Translations under genes and position numbers: made by a program | Origin: Achromobacter sp. Marseille-Q4962 | Lineage (GTDB): Bacteria > Pseudomonadota > Gammaproteobacteria > Burkholderiales > Burkholderiaceae_B | Length of the DNA stretch: 64,000 nucleotides | NCBI RefSeq assembly: GCF_943737005.1 | Contig: NZ_CALSFU010000017.1 | Span: forward strand, 62,001-126,000 | Reading direction: 5' to 3' | Notes under the pieces: model-generated | What the model was told of the DNA's origin: nothing | What the model saw: only the letters and a program-made list of their open reading frames with translations | The model's database searches: none | Shown here: positions 17,323 through 26,073 of the stretch, piece after piece | Layout of the letters: each line of letters begins with the position of its first letter | How positions within the stretch are numbered: position 1 is the first letter of the stretch

Positions 17323-18037
17323 GGTCGGACTCCTCAAGCACGACAGGATCGGGAATGGATTCGGCGGCCGGCGCATCGGCGTCTTCCGCGCTGGCCAGGG
17401 CGCGCAGCACCTCGAGCTGGCGCATCAGGTGCCGGCGCGCCAGCATTTCGGCGCGCTCGGGATCGCGCGCCTTGAGCGCCTCGAAAATGGCCAGGTGCTC
17501 GGCGCAGGACTCCCGGATGCGGCCCGGCCAGGCCAGGCTGCGGTGGCGCGACAGGCTCAGCACCTTGCGCAGGTTGCCCACCATGTCGGCCAGCCAGGGA
17601 TTGCCCGCAAGCGCCTGCGTAGCCTCGTGGATGAGATAGTTGGCGCGGTAGTAGGCGTCGATGCGCCCGGCCTCGGCGTGGGACGCGAGCTCATCATGCA
17701 GCGGTTGCAGGGCCCGCAGCTCCTCGTCGCTGGCCTTGCGCGCGGCTTCGTAGGCGCAGCGCCCTTCCAGCATGGCCATGAGGGGGAAAATGTTCTCGAG
17801 GTCTTGCGCCGAGAGTTCATTGACGAAGCACCCGCGCCGCGGCTCCAGCCGCACCAGGCCTTCGGTGGCCAGCACCTTCAGGGCCTCGCGCAGCGGCGTG
17901 CGGGAAATACCCAGCTCGCCCGCCAGCTTCAGTTCGTCGATCCAGTCGCCGTTGCGCAGCGCGCGCGCATGGATCATGCCGCGCAGCCGGTCCGCGACCT
18001 CGAGGTACAGCGCTTGACGGATGATGGGAGTCGTCAT
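17273..18037 (-). CDS. matR: GntR-family (FCD) regulator of the malonate operon
   Basis: 254 residues: a winged helix-turn-helix (about 8-75, with ELGISRTPLREALKVLATEG) and an all-helical FCD ligand-binding domain (about 80-225) with metal-type residues in HEATQAL and CAEHLAIFEALKARD. The first ATG in the frame is 45 bases further upstream but would translate through a perfect palindrome, so I prefer the start at 18037. It overlaps matA by 50 bases and is first in the operon, as an autoregulated malonate-responsive repressor would be. Ligand is inferred from context. Confidence 0.85.
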   Translation of the reverse strand: MTTPIIRQALYLEVADRLRGMIHARALRNGDWIDELKLAGELGISRTPLREALKVLATEGLVRLEPRRGCFVNELSAQDLENIFPLMAMLEGRCAYEAARKASDEELRALQPLHDELASHAEAGRIDAYYRANYLIHEATQALAGNPWLADMVGNLRKVLSLSRHRSLAWPGRIRESCAEHLAIFEALKARDPERAEMLARRHLMRQLEVLRALASAEDADAPAAESIPDPVVLEESDHVRTRQSRARARRAHA

Positions 18038-18058
18038 GAGGGGGCGCCGAATTCGTAA

Positions 18059-18072
18059 TTCATAATTATGAA
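18059..18072. promoter_or_regulatory. Palindromic operator candidate for the mat operon
   Basis: Perfect 14-bp palindrome TTCATAATTATGAA, 22 bases upstream of the matR start and strikingly AT-rich for this genome. FadR/FCD-type GntR proteins bind short AT-containing palindromes near their own promoters, so this is the likely MatR site. Confidence 0.55.
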
Positions 18073-18155
18073 TAAGGCCCATAGTGCCCCCGAACCCGAC
18101 GCCTGTAAAGCGGCAACCGCCGCCGCGCGGGGCAGGATAAACCCGAAGCCCGGCG

Positions 18156-18926
18156 CTAGAAATGCAGCCGGCCGTCCACCGCGTGCCCGCTCAGGGCGCG
18201 CGCCCAGCGCCGCGCCGGCAGGCCGTACCTGGCCTCCACCACGGCGGCGCGGCCCAGCAGCTCGGCCGGCGAGATGTCGATGCGCGGCCCCGAGAAGGCC
18301 AACGCGATCTGGTTGCCGGCGTCGATTTCCGGCAGCAGCACGATGCGGTCGTCGAAAGCCTTGGAAAGGTTGTCGATATTGCGGCCGAAACTTTCGTGGC
18401 GCCCGAAAAGATTGACGGCCAGCACGCCCACCTCGCCCAGCACGCGCCGGCAGTCGCGGTAGAACTTCACGCTGTCGCGCACCGGCCCTTCGGCCGCGGC
18501 GTCATACAGGTCCACCATGAGCACCGGACAGCGCCCGGCGTTGAGCGGATCGGCCGCCCACACGGCGGCATCGGCGTGCTCCACCGTGAGCCGGTTCGCG
18601 CCCGGCAGGCGGAAGAACATATGGCAGGCCGCGGTCACGCGCGGGTTCCATTCCACCGCCACCAGCGGGCTGCGCGTGTGCTTGACGCAGAACCGCGCCA
18701 GCGAGCCGGCCCCCAGGCCGAGCAGGCCGATAGCCTCGTCTTTGGGCGGCTCCAGGAACAGCAGCCAGGCCATCATCTGGGCCGTGTATTCCAGCACCAG
18801 TTCGGCGGGGTTCTTGATGCGCATCGCGCCCTGCACCCATTCGGTATTGAAGTGCAGATAGCGGATGCCGTCGGTTTCGGACAGCGTAGGCTGGTCGAGT
18901 TCGGTGGGAGCGGCGGATTTCGGCAT
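18156..18926 (-). CDS. Spermidine synthase-like protein without the GGGDG motif
   Basis: 256 residues of the Rossmann fold of the spermidine synthase superfamily. The donor loop reads LLGLGAGSLARF where true synthases have GGGDG. The later acidic motif is DLYDAAAEGP instead of D-x-x-DP-x-GPA. It begins with a short extension and IRYLHFNTEW, as in short soluble SpeE-like proteins of proteobacteria. It is probably not a classic aminopropyltransferase. It stands alone between matR and the acyl-CoA dehydrogenases, with no obvious partner. Function unknown; a methyltransferase-like or regulatory role is possible. Confidence 0.75.
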   Translation of the reverse strand: MPKSAAPTELDQPTLSETDGIRYLHFNTEWVQGAMRIKNPAELVLEYTAQMMAWLLFLEPPKDEAIGLLGLGAGSLARFCVKHTRSPLVAVEWNPRVTAACHMFFRLPGANRLTVEHADAAVWAADPLNAGRCPVLMVDLYDAAAEGPVRDSVKFYRDCRRVLGEVGVLAVNLFGRHESFGRNIDNLSKAFDDRIVLLPEIDAGNQIALAFSGPRIDISPAELLGRAAVVEARYGLPARRWARALSGHAVDGRLHF

Positions 18927-18985
18927 GGCGCGATTGTAGGCCGGATGCGCGGCCGGGACGATCCGGCCGGCTGCGCCCTGCCGCG

Positions 18986-20017
18986 CTATGCCGCCCGCGC
19001 CGGCGCGGCGGTTTCCCAGATGCGCTCCAGCAGCTCCGCCGTGGGCATGTCGGCTTCCTGCGCCGCCGCCACCCGCAGCACCCGCTTGAGATACAGGTGC
19101 GCGTCGCATTCCCAGGTGATGCCCAGCGCGCCGTGGACCTGGATGGCCCGCTGCGCGGCCCGGCGCGCGGCCTCCACGGCCAGCAGCGGCGCGAACAGGG
19201 CGTCGCGGCCGGCGCGGGGCAATCCTTCGTCGTGGGAGGCCGCTGCCGCCAGCCCGGCCAGGCGCGCGTCGTCCAGGGCCATCCAGTCTTCGGCCAGCCG
19301 GTGCTTGACGGCCTGGTTGGCCCCGATGGGGCGCCCGAACTGCAGGCGCTCGCGCGCATGGGCGGCGGCCATGTCCAGCGCGGCCGAGGCCGCGCCCACC
19401 AGCTCGGCGCTGCGCAGCAGCCACAGACGGGCGCGCAGGCGTTCGCAGGCCGCGCCGCCGGCCCCGATCTCGATGCAGGCTTCCGGCTCGGCGCCCGCCT
19501 GGCGCGCGACCGGCAGCGTGGGGTCCAGTCCCCCGCCGCCCGCGCACGGGGCATAGCGCTCCAGCCGCAGGCGGCCGCCGCCCAGCTCGCGCAACGCCAG
19601 CGCGGGCAGGCCCGCGCCCTCGACGTACAGCGCGCCGTCGGGCCGCGCCACGGCCCATGCGTAGCAGGCGCGGCCCGCGACCACGTCGCCCAACCAGTGC
19701 GCCGCCTCTCCCGCGCCATCGGCGCACAGCGTGGGCAGCACGGCCATGTTGGCCGCCAGCGGCAGGCTGTACAGGTGCCGGCCGGCCGCCTCCATGACGA
19801 CCCAGGCCGCGCGCATGCCCAGCCCCAGCCCGCCCAGCGCTTCCGGCGCGAGCAGCGCCGGCCAGCCTTGTTCGGCCGTTTCGCGCCACAGCGCCATGCG
19901 CTCGGCGTCGCCGCGCCGGCAGGCCTCGCGCGCCCGGGCCGGCGGATGCCGCCGCGCCAGGAAGCGCGTGGCGGCGTCGCGCAGCAGGCGTTCGTCTTCA
20001 CTCAGATGCAGGTTCAT
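18986..20017 (-). CDS. Acyl-CoA dehydrogenase (second, divergent)
   Basis: 343 residues of the acyl-CoA dehydrogenase fold, shorter and more divergent than its neighbour. The N-terminal helical domain starts MNLHLSEDERLLRDAATRFL. The C-terminal FAD/helix segment contains VHGALGITWECDAHLYLKR, the equivalent of the family's QxHGG-G-T-E motif. It starts seven bases after the stop of the neighbouring acyl-CoA dehydrogenase, so the two are probably subunits or successive enzymes of one pathway; heteromeric pairs of this kind occur in steroid and branched acyl-CoA oxidation. Substrate unknown. Confidence 0.83.
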   Translation of the reverse strand: MNLHLSEDERLLRDAATRFLARRHPPARAREACRRGDAERMALWRETAEQGWPALLAPEALGGLGLGMRAAWVVMEAAGRHLYSLPLAANMAVLPTLCADGAGEAAHWLGDVVAGRACYAWAVARPDGALYVEGAGLPALALRELGGGRLRLERYAPCAGGGGLDPTLPVARQAGAEPEACIEIGAGGAACERLRARLWLLRSAELVGAASAALDMAAAHARERLQFGRPIGANQAVKHRLAEDWMALDDARLAGLAAAASHDEGLPRAGRDALFAPLLAVEAARRAAQRAIQVHGALGITWECDAHLYLKRVLRVAAAQEADMPTAELLERIWETAAPARAA

Positions 20018-20024
20018 GCGGGGC

Positions 20025-21245
20025 TCATCCCTTGGGCAGGCCGAGCACGCGCTCGGCGATGATGTTGCGCTGGATCTCGGACGTGCCCGCCAGAATGGTC
20101 TCCGCGCGCGACCACAGGTAGGCGTGCAGCAGTCCCGCCGTCTCCTCGTCCTGAGACGCGGCGGGCAGGGCGGCCTCCTGGCCCAGGATCTCCAGCGACA
20201 GCTCAAGCAGACGCTGGTGCGCCTCGCTCCAGTGGATCTTGGTGGACGAGCCCTCGGGCCCCGGCGGGTCGCCGCGCGAAGCGGCGGCCAGCGCCCGCTC
20301 GGACTTCAGCCCCAGCACATGGCTGTCGGCGGCCAGCCTGGCCCAGCGGTGGCGCAGCGGCGGCGAATCGGCCGGCGCGCGCCCCCAGGGGTCGGCGCGC
20401 CCGGCCAGGGCGCGCACCTGCTCCAGCTCGTCGGCAAAGCGGGCCAGGCGCGGAATGAAATAGGTGCCGCGCTCGAAACCGGCCGCGGCCATGGCGATCT
20501 TCCAGCCCTGGTCCCGCGCCCCCAGCAGGCAGTCGGCCGGCACGTGCACGTCTTCGAAAAACACCTCGCAGAATTCCGCCTCGCCGGTCAGCTGGCGGAT
20601 GGGTTCGACCCGCACGCCGGGGCTCGAAAGGTCCACCAGCAGAAAGCTCAGGCCCTTGTGCGCGGCCGCACAAGGGTCGGTGCGCGCCAGCACGAAACAC
20701 CAGTGCGCGCGGTCGGCGAAGGAGGTCCAGATCTTGTGCCCGTTGAGCCGGTAGCCGCCGGGCGCCGCCTCGGCGCGCGTGCGCACCGAGGCCAGGTCCG
20801 ATCCCGCCCCGGGCTCCGAATAGCCCTGGCACCAGATCTCGCGGTTGGACAGGATGCCCGGCAGGAAGCGCCGCTTCTGCGCCTCGCTGCCGAAATGCAG
20901 CAGCGTGGGCGCGAGGATGCCGTGGCCGATCAGGTTCACGCCCAGCGGCGCGCGGCAGCGCGCATGCTCCTGGTGGAAAATAGCCTGCCGCGCCAGGGAC
21001 AGCGCCTTGCCGCCGTGCTCCCGGGGCCAGCCCAGCCCCGACCAGCCGTGCGCGCACAGCGTGTCTTCCCATGCCTGCCGGAAGTCCAGGCTGCGCGGGT
21101 CCGCGCCGCCGGGCCATTCGCGGACGAAGCGCGCATGGGCCTGGCCCAGCCATCGGCGCAACGCCAGGCGGAAGCCCTCGTCGTCCGGAATGGCGGCCGC
21201 CGCCAGGGCCGCGTCGCCGTCCCCGGAAATCTGCGCTGCGCTCAT
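20025..21245 (-). CDS. Acyl-CoA dehydrogenase
   Basis: 406 residues with standard acyl-CoA dehydrogenase motifs: CQGYSEPGAGSDLASVRTRA (flavin and substrate contacts), GYRLNGHKIWTSFADRAHW, and the C-terminal AGTSEIQRNIIAERVLGLP. It oxidises an acyl-CoA to the 2-enoyl-CoA using FAD and electron-transfer flavoprotein. The start lies two bases after the Bug receptor stop and the gene is followed closely by a second acyl-CoA dehydrogenase, so they form one leftward transcript with the ligase and crotonase genes upstream. Confidence 0.9.
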   Translation of the reverse strand: MSAAQISGDGDAALAAAAIPDDEGFRLALRRWLGQAHARFVREWPGGADPRSLDFRQAWEDTLCAHGWSGLGWPREHGGKALSLARQAIFHQEHARCRAPLGVNLIGHGILAPTLLHFGSEAQKRRFLPGILSNREIWCQGYSEPGAGSDLASVRTRAEAAPGGYRLNGHKIWTSFADRAHWCFVLARTDPCAAAHKGLSFLLVDLSSPGVRVEPIRQLTGEAEFCEVFFEDVHVPADCLLGARDQGWKIAMAAAGFERGTYFIPRLARFADELEQVRALAGRADPWGRAPADSPPLRHRWARLAADSHVLGLKSERALAAASRGDPPGPEGSSTKIHWSEAHQRLLELSLEILGQEAALPAASQDEETAGLLHAYLWSRAETILAGTSEIQRNIIAERVLGLPKG

Positions 21246-21247
21246 GC

Positions 21248-22216
21248 TTACTCCAGACGGATGTGCGATTCGCGCGCCACCTTGGCCCAGGTGGACACGT
21301 CCTGGTCGATGAAGGCCGCGAAGGTCTGGGGATCGCTGCCGATGATGTCCAGCCCCAGCCCCACGAACTTCTCTTTCACGTCGGGCTGCGCCAGGATCCC
21401 GGCGACGGCGCCGTACAGCTTGTCGATCACCGGCCTGGGCGTGCGCGCCGGCGCCACCAGCCCCAGCCAGGGCATGGCCGAATAGCCCGGCAGGCCGGAG
21501 GCCGAAACCGTGGGCAGGTCCGGCACGGACCCGGACGGCCGGGAAGTGGTGACCGCCAGCGCCCGCAGCTTGCCTTCCTTGACGAACGGGCCGGACGAGG
21601 CCCAGGCGTCGAACATGACCTGCAGGCGGCCCGCCACCAGATCGTTGAGCGCGGGCGCGCTGCCCTTGTACGGAATATGCGCCATTTGCACGCCCGCCAT
21701 GCTGTTGAAGAGCTCGGCCTCCAGGTGTGTGGAGCTGCCGGTGCCCACCGAGCCGTAGCTCACCTTGCCGGGGTTGGCCTTCAGATAGGCGATGAGCTCG
21801 CCCACCGTCCTGGCCGGCACCGAGGGGTGCACCTCCAGGATGTGCACCACCGAGGCCACCTGGCTGACGGGCGCGAAATCCTTGATGGGGTCGTAGTTCA
21901 CCTTGGCGTAGATGCTGGGCGCGATGCCCAGCGACGAGGCCGCCATGAGCAGGGTGTAGCCGTCGGGCTCGGCGCGGGCCACGTAGTCCGACGCGATCAT
22001 GGTGCCGCCGCCGGGCTTGTTCTCCACAATGACGGGCTGGCCGAGCCGGGCGGTGAGTTTTTCCGCCAGCAGCCGGCTCATGATGTCCGTGGCGCCGCCG
22101 GGCGAGAACGGCACCACGATCCGCACGGGGCGGCTGGGATAGCCGTCCTGGGCGTGGGCGGGCGCGCCCGCCCCCAGGCATGCCAGCGCAAGGCCAGCCA
22201 GAAGTCTCTTCATCAT
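21248..22216 (-). CDS. TctC/Bug-family periplasmic solute receptor (acyl-CoA operon)
   Basis: 322 residues with a signal peptide (MMKRLLAGLALACLGAGAPA, cleaved near HAQD). It shows the Bug pattern YPSRPVRIVVPFSPGGATD, VVENKPGGGTMIASDYVAR and GTGSSTHLEAELFNSMAG. GGAGGAG precedes the start. It lies inside the operon between the acyl-CoA ligase and the two dehydrogenases, so its ligand is probably the acid degraded by this operon. No transporter membrane subunits are encoded nearby. Confidence 0.9.
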   Translation of the reverse strand: MMKRLLAGLALACLGAGAPAHAQDGYPSRPVRIVVPFSPGGATDIMSRLLAEKLTARLGQPVIVENKPGGGTMIASDYVARAEPDGYTLLMAASSLGIAPSIYAKVNYDPIKDFAPVSQVASVVHILEVHPSVPARTVGELIAYLKANPGKVSYGSVGTGSSTHLEAELFNSMAGVQMAHIPYKGSAPALNDLVAGRLQVMFDAWASSGPFVKEGKLRALAVTTSRPSGSVPDLPTVSASGLPGYSAMPWLGLVAPARTPRPVIDKLYGAVAGILAQPDVKEKFVGLGLDIIGSDPQTFAAFIDQDVSTWAKVARESHIRLE

Positions 22217-22255
22217 GATGGTGTCTCCTCCTTGGATGACGCAGCGCGCGCAACG

Positions 22256-24346
22256 CTACGGGGTTGCGGGCAGGATCAGCGCGTCCAGCATGGCCACGCC
22301 TTGTCCGGCCTCTTTAATGAGCAAGGGATTCACTTCGATTTCCGCCACCTCGCGCGGCGCGGCCAGCATGGCGTTGCCGATGGCGGCAATGGCCCGGCAG
22401 GCCGCGTCCACGTCGGCGCGGGGCTTGCCGCGGTAGCCGTCCAGCAGCGCATAGGCCTTGAGCGAGCGCAGCATGTCGCGCGCCATGGCCTCGTCCACCG
22501 GCAGCAGCCGGTGGCTGGTGTCGCGGTAGATTTCGGTCAGCACCCCGCCCAGGCCCACGGTGAGCACGGGGCCGAACACCGGATCGCGCGTGGCGCCCAC
22601 GATGAGCTCGGCCACGCCCCGCTCCATCTTCTGCACCAGCGCGCCGTCCAGGCGCGCCCCGGGATGCGCGCGCCGCGCAGAATCCATCACCGCGTCGAAC
22701 GCGGCGCGCACGGCCTGCTCGTCGGCCAGCCCCAGGGCCACGCCGCCCGCCTCGGTCTTGTGGGCGATGTCCGCGCTCAGGATCTTCAGCGCCACCGGGT
22801 AGCCCATGGCGTTGGCGTGCGCGGCCGCCTCGTCGGCGTCGCGCGCGGCGCGGGCGCCGTCTTCGGGCATGCCGCAGCGCGCCAGCCAGGCGCGCGCCCC
22901 GGCCTCGTCGCAGGGCAGCGCGGGCGGCGGGGCAAAGGCGGCGGGCGCGGCGTTCGGCGCGGCGTCCCCGCCGCGGCCGCGGCGCGCCTCGCACCACAGC
23001 AGATAGGGCGCCAGCGCCGACACAGCCTGCCCCAGGTCGTCGAAGACCGCCACGCCGGCCTCGCGCAGCGCGGCGCGGCATTGCGCCTGTCCGGTGTCGA
23101 TGGCCACGAACAGGCGCGGATGCGCGCGCGACGCGCCGGCCAGCGCGTCCGCCATGCGGTCCAGCATGTAGCCGGGCGCATAGACCACCACCGTGTCGAT
23201 GGCGTCCGAGGTGGCCAGGGCCTGGAGCACCGTGCGCACGAACTCCGGGTCGTTGACCACGTTGCCGGTCACGTCCACCGGATTGCCCACCATCCCGTAG
23301 TCGGGAATGCCGGCGCGCAGCACCTCCTGCAATCCGGCCGGCAGGTCGGGCAGCTCCAGCCCGCCGCCGATGAATTTATCGGCCAGGATGGCGCCCAGCG
23401 CGCCCGACATGGTCAGCACGGCCACGCGCTTGCCGGCCTGGCGGTGCCGCAGCGCGGCCAGCCCGGCCAGGTGCGCCATCTGGGCAAAGTCGTGCGCCTC
23501 GATCACGTTGAGCTGGCGGAAGGCCGCGCCATACACGCGCCGGTCGCCGGCCAGCGCCGAGGTGTGAGAACGCACGGCCTGCGCGCCCTTGTCGGTGCTG
23601 CCGGCCTTGAGCGCGATCAGCAGCTTGCCGCGCCGGTCCAGTTCGCGGCAGGCGCGCGCGAAACGTTCGCCGTCGCGCAGCTGCTCGATATAGCCCAGCA
23701 CGATCTGCGTGTCGTCGTCGTGCGCCAGGTATTCCAGATACTCGGAGAACTCCAGGCAGGCTTCGTTGCCGGTGTTGATGAAATGCGAGAACGGCAGGCC
23801 CAGGCGCCGCGCGATGGCATAGACGGCGGCGCACACGTTGCCGCTCTGGGTGAGCAGGCTGACGCTGCCGCGCTCGGCCTGGGCCGGCGCGGTCTTGAAG
23901 ACCGACGCGAAGGCCGTGTGCGCGCGGGAATTCAGATTGGCGAAGCCCATGCAATTGGGGCCCGCCACCAGCATGCCGCTCTGCCGCGCGTAGGCTTCCA
24001 GCTCGGCCTGCAGGCGCGCGCCCTCGCCGCCCGCCTCGGCGAATCCGGCGGCGTAGACGATGGCGGCCCGCACGCCGCGCGCATGGCAGCGGCGCAGCAT
24101 GGCGGTCACGTCCTGCGCCCCGATGGCCAGCACCGCCAGGTCCACGGGTCCGGGCACGGACTCGATGTCGGGCCAGCACCGCCAGCCGAACACGTCGTCG
24201 TACTTGGGGTTGACCGGGTAGACCCTGCCTTCGTAACCGAAGCGCGAAAGCAGGTCCAGCGGCATGCCGCCGATGCGGCCGGGGTCGGCGCTCGCGCCTA
24301 TCATGGCGATGGAGCGCGGATCGAGCAGAGGCCGGAGATCGCGCAT
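22256..24346 (-). CDS. ADP-forming acyl-CoA synthetase (acetate-CoA ligase family)
   Basis: 696 residues with fused alpha and beta parts. The CoA-binding domain begins LDPRSIAMIGASADPGRIGG. A succinyl-CoA ligase-like flavodoxin domain follows, with the phosphohistidine region RSHTSALAGDRRVYGAA. A C-terminal ATP-grasp domain contains GYPVALKILSADIAHKTEAG and VGLGGVLTEIYRD. It activates a carboxylic acid to its CoA thioester with release of ADP and phosphate. The ATG shares one base with the stop of the crotonase gene upstream (TGATG). First chemical step of the operon's pathway by inference; acid unknown. Confidence 0.88.
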   Translation of the reverse strand: MRDLRPLLDPRSIAMIGASADPGRIGGMPLDLLSRFGYEGRVYPVNPKYDDVFGWRCWPDIESVPGPVDLAVLAIGAQDVTAMLRRCHARGVRAAIVYAAGFAEAGGEGARLQAELEAYARQSGMLVAGPNCMGFANLNSRAHTAFASVFKTAPAQAERGSVSLLTQSGNVCAAVYAIARRLGLPFSHFINTGNEACLEFSEYLEYLAHDDDTQIVLGYIEQLRDGERFARACRELDRRGKLLIALKAGSTDKGAQAVRSHTSALAGDRRVYGAAFRQLNVIEAHDFAQMAHLAGLAALRHRQAGKRVAVLTMSGALGAILADKFIGGGLELPDLPAGLQEVLRAGIPDYGMVGNPVDVTGNVVNDPEFVRTVLQALATSDAIDTVVVYAPGYMLDRMADALAGASRAHPRLFVAIDTGQAQCRAALREAGVAVFDDLGQAVSALAPYLLWCEARRGRGGDAAPNAAPAAFAPPPALPCDEAGARAWLARCGMPEDGARAARDADEAAAHANAMGYPVALKILSADIAHKTEAGGVALGLADEQAVRAAFDAVMDSARRAHPGARLDGALVQKMERGVAELIVGATRDPVFGPVLTVGLGGVLTEIYRDTSHRLLPVDEAMARDMLRSLKAYALLDGYRGKPRADVDAACRAIAAIGNAMLAAPREVAEIEVNPLLIKEAGQGVAMLDALILPATP

Positions 24347-25149
24347 CACGCCGTCTCTCCTTTCTTGTTGCGCTGAATCGCCTGCGCCAGCCCGCGCTCG
24401 CGCACCGCCTGGAACTCCTCGCTCAGGTGCGAAAGCTGGTGCGTATCGAAATGCGCGGCCAGCGCGGTGCGGAACCCCTGCGCGTCGGCCGTGCGGTTCA
24501 GCGAGCGCTTGATCAGGCGCAGGCCGAAAGGCGGCGCCTGCGCGATGCGCTGCGCCAGGGCCAGCGTGGCCGGCTCCAGCCCGGCCACGGGCACCACGCG
24601 GTTCACCATGCCGATGCGCAACGCTTCCTGCGCGTCCACCTTCTCGCCCGTGTAGAGCATTTCCTTGGCCTTGCGCAGGCCCATCACCCAGGGATGGATC
24701 AGCACTTCGGTGGCGGCGGCAGCCAGCGTGTGCCCCACGGGATCGGAAAAATACGCATCGTCTGCGCACACGATCAGGTCGCACATGTTCGCGATCATGA
24801 AGCCGCCGGCCACGCAGGCGCCCTGCACCTGGGCAATGGTCGGCTTGGGGAAATCCCAGATGCGCAGACAGTACCCGTAGTACCGCCGCGACTCGTATTC
24901 CCAGCGCTGTTCCACCGTGAAATCGGCGCGCCTGGCCTGGGCTTCCTTCAGATCGTGGCCGGCCGAGAAATGCGCGCCGCGCCCGGCGATCACCACCACG
25001 CGCACCGAGGCGTCGCCGGCGGCGGCGTCCAGGGCATGGTCCAGTTCGTCCAGCATCTGCTGGCTCTGGGCGTTGCGCGCGCTTTCGCGCGCCAGGCTGA
25101 TGCGGCAAACGGCGTCGAACCGCTCCACGGCAAGAGTGGCGTAGTCCAT
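24346..25149 (-). CDS. Enoyl-CoA hydratase/isomerase family protein (divergent active site)
   Basis: 267 residues of the crotonase fold. Oxyanion-hole segments are GRGAHFSAGHDLKEAQ and QGACVAGGFMIANMCDL. Neither classical catalytic glutamate is present: GGCE is replaced by GGFM, and QPE by SDP. So the enzyme probably has another crotonase-type activity. I chose the ATG at 25149, which has an AGGAG four to eight bases upstream, over a TTG start 18 bases earlier. It is first in the leftward operon and divergent from the IclR gene. Follows the usual pattern of an IclR-controlled catabolic operon. Confidence 0.85.
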   Translation of the reverse strand: MDYATLAVERFDAVCRISLARESARNAQSQQMLDELDHALDAAAGDASVRVVVIAGRGAHFSAGHDLKEAQARRADFTVEQRWEYESRRYYGYCLRIWDFPKPTIAQVQGACVAGGFMIANMCDLIVCADDAYFSDPVGHTLAAAATEVLIHPWVMGLRKAKEMLYTGEKVDAQEALRIGMVNRVVPVAGLEPATLALAQRIAQAPPFGLRLIKRSLNRTADAQGFRTALAAHFDTHQLSHLSEEFQAVRERGLAQAIQRNKKGETA

Positions 25150-25223
25150 GGTCTCCTCGTTCTCCAATGGCCCTCAAGGGGCGTTTCATTGAATTAACGC
25201 ACCGGAAATCCTAAACTACAAAA

Positions 25224-25237
25224 TAATTAATCAATTA
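25224..25237. promoter_or_regulatory. AT-rich dyad between the crotonase and IclR genes
   Basis: TAATT-AATC-AATTA, a perfect 5-bp inverted repeat in an AT-rich spacer 11 bases before the iclR-type ATG. It is a plausible operator for the IclR regulator controlling both directions. Confidence 0.4.
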
Positions 25238-25247
25238 CTCCCACATT

Positions 25248-26018
25248 ATGAACACTCCAGGCAGCACGGGCGGAACGCAAAGCATGCGCAGGGCCCTGGG
25301 CCTGCTGCGCGTGCTGGCGCAGCACCAGGAAGAAGGCATCGATCTGCAAGGCGTCATGAACGCCACGGGGCTGGAGCGGTCCACCGCCCACCGGCTGCTC
25401 AGTTGCCTGCTGGAAGAACAGTTCGCCGAACGCGACCGGGGCTCGCGCCGCTACCGGCTGGGCGTGGATTCCATGCAGCTGGGGTTCGCCGCGCTGCGCC
25501 GCACGCCGCTGCTGGATGCGCTGCGGCCGTTCGCGCAGAAGCTTGCGCGGCTATCCGGCGACACGGTATTCCTCGTCATCCGCCAGGGGGATTACGCCCT
25601 TTGCCTGCTGCGCGAGGCGGGATCGTTTCCGGTCAAGGTATTCACCATCGACCAGGGCGAGCGCCGCCTGCTGGGCGTGGGCGCGGGCGGGCTGGCGCTG
25701 CTGGCCGGCCTGCCGGACGAAGAAATCGCCGCCCTGCACGGCCGCCACGCGGCGGCCTACGCGCAGGCTGGCCTCGGCCTGGCGGCGCTCTTGAAAACCG
25801 CGCGCAAGACGCGCGCGGCCGGCTATTCGGAAATCGTGGACACCATCACCCCGGGCGTGTCGGGCGTGGGCGTGGCCTTTCCCGTGTCGGAACTGACCTC
25901 GGTGGCCTTCAGCTTCGGCGCGATCAGCAGCCGCCTGGACGCCGCCCGCCGCAAGGAAATGGGCGCGCTGCTGCGTGCCGAATGCATGGCGTGGGCGGCG
26001 GATTACCTGGGCCGGTGA
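25248..26018 (+). CDS. IclR-family transcriptional regulator
   Basis: 256 residues: N-terminal winged helix (about 14-75, with GVMNATGLERSTAHRLLSCL) and the C-terminal IclR effector domain (about 85-250) that binds small organic acids. It is divergent from the 25149-18986 acyl-CoA operon and is its likely regulator. It converges with the thiolase gene, with a GC-rich dyad between their ends. The effector is unknown. Confidence 0.88.
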   Translation: MNTPGSTGGTQSMRRALGLLRVLAQHQEEGIDLQGVMNATGLERSTAHRLLSCLLEEQFAERDRGSRRYRLGVDSMQLGFAALRRTPLLDALRPFAQKLARLSGDTVFLVIRQGDYALCLLREAGSFPVKVFTIDQGERRLLGVGAGGLALLAGLPDEEIAALHGRHAAAYAQAGLGLAALLKTARKTRAAGYSEIVDTITPGVSGVGVAFPVSELTSVAFSFGAISSRLDAARRKEMGALLRAECMAWAADYLGR

Positions 26019-26025
26019 CGGGGCC

Positions 26026-26049
26026 GGCCCCCGGCGCGTGGCGGGGGCC
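26026..26049. terminator. GC-rich dyad between convergent genes
   Basis: GGCCCCC (26026-26032) and GGGGGCC (26043-26049) form a stem with a 10-base loop between the IclR and thiolase stop codons. No T-run follows, so a true terminator is uncertain. Confidence 0.35.
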
Positions 26050-26073
26050 GTGGCGGCTCGGGCGCGCGCGAAC

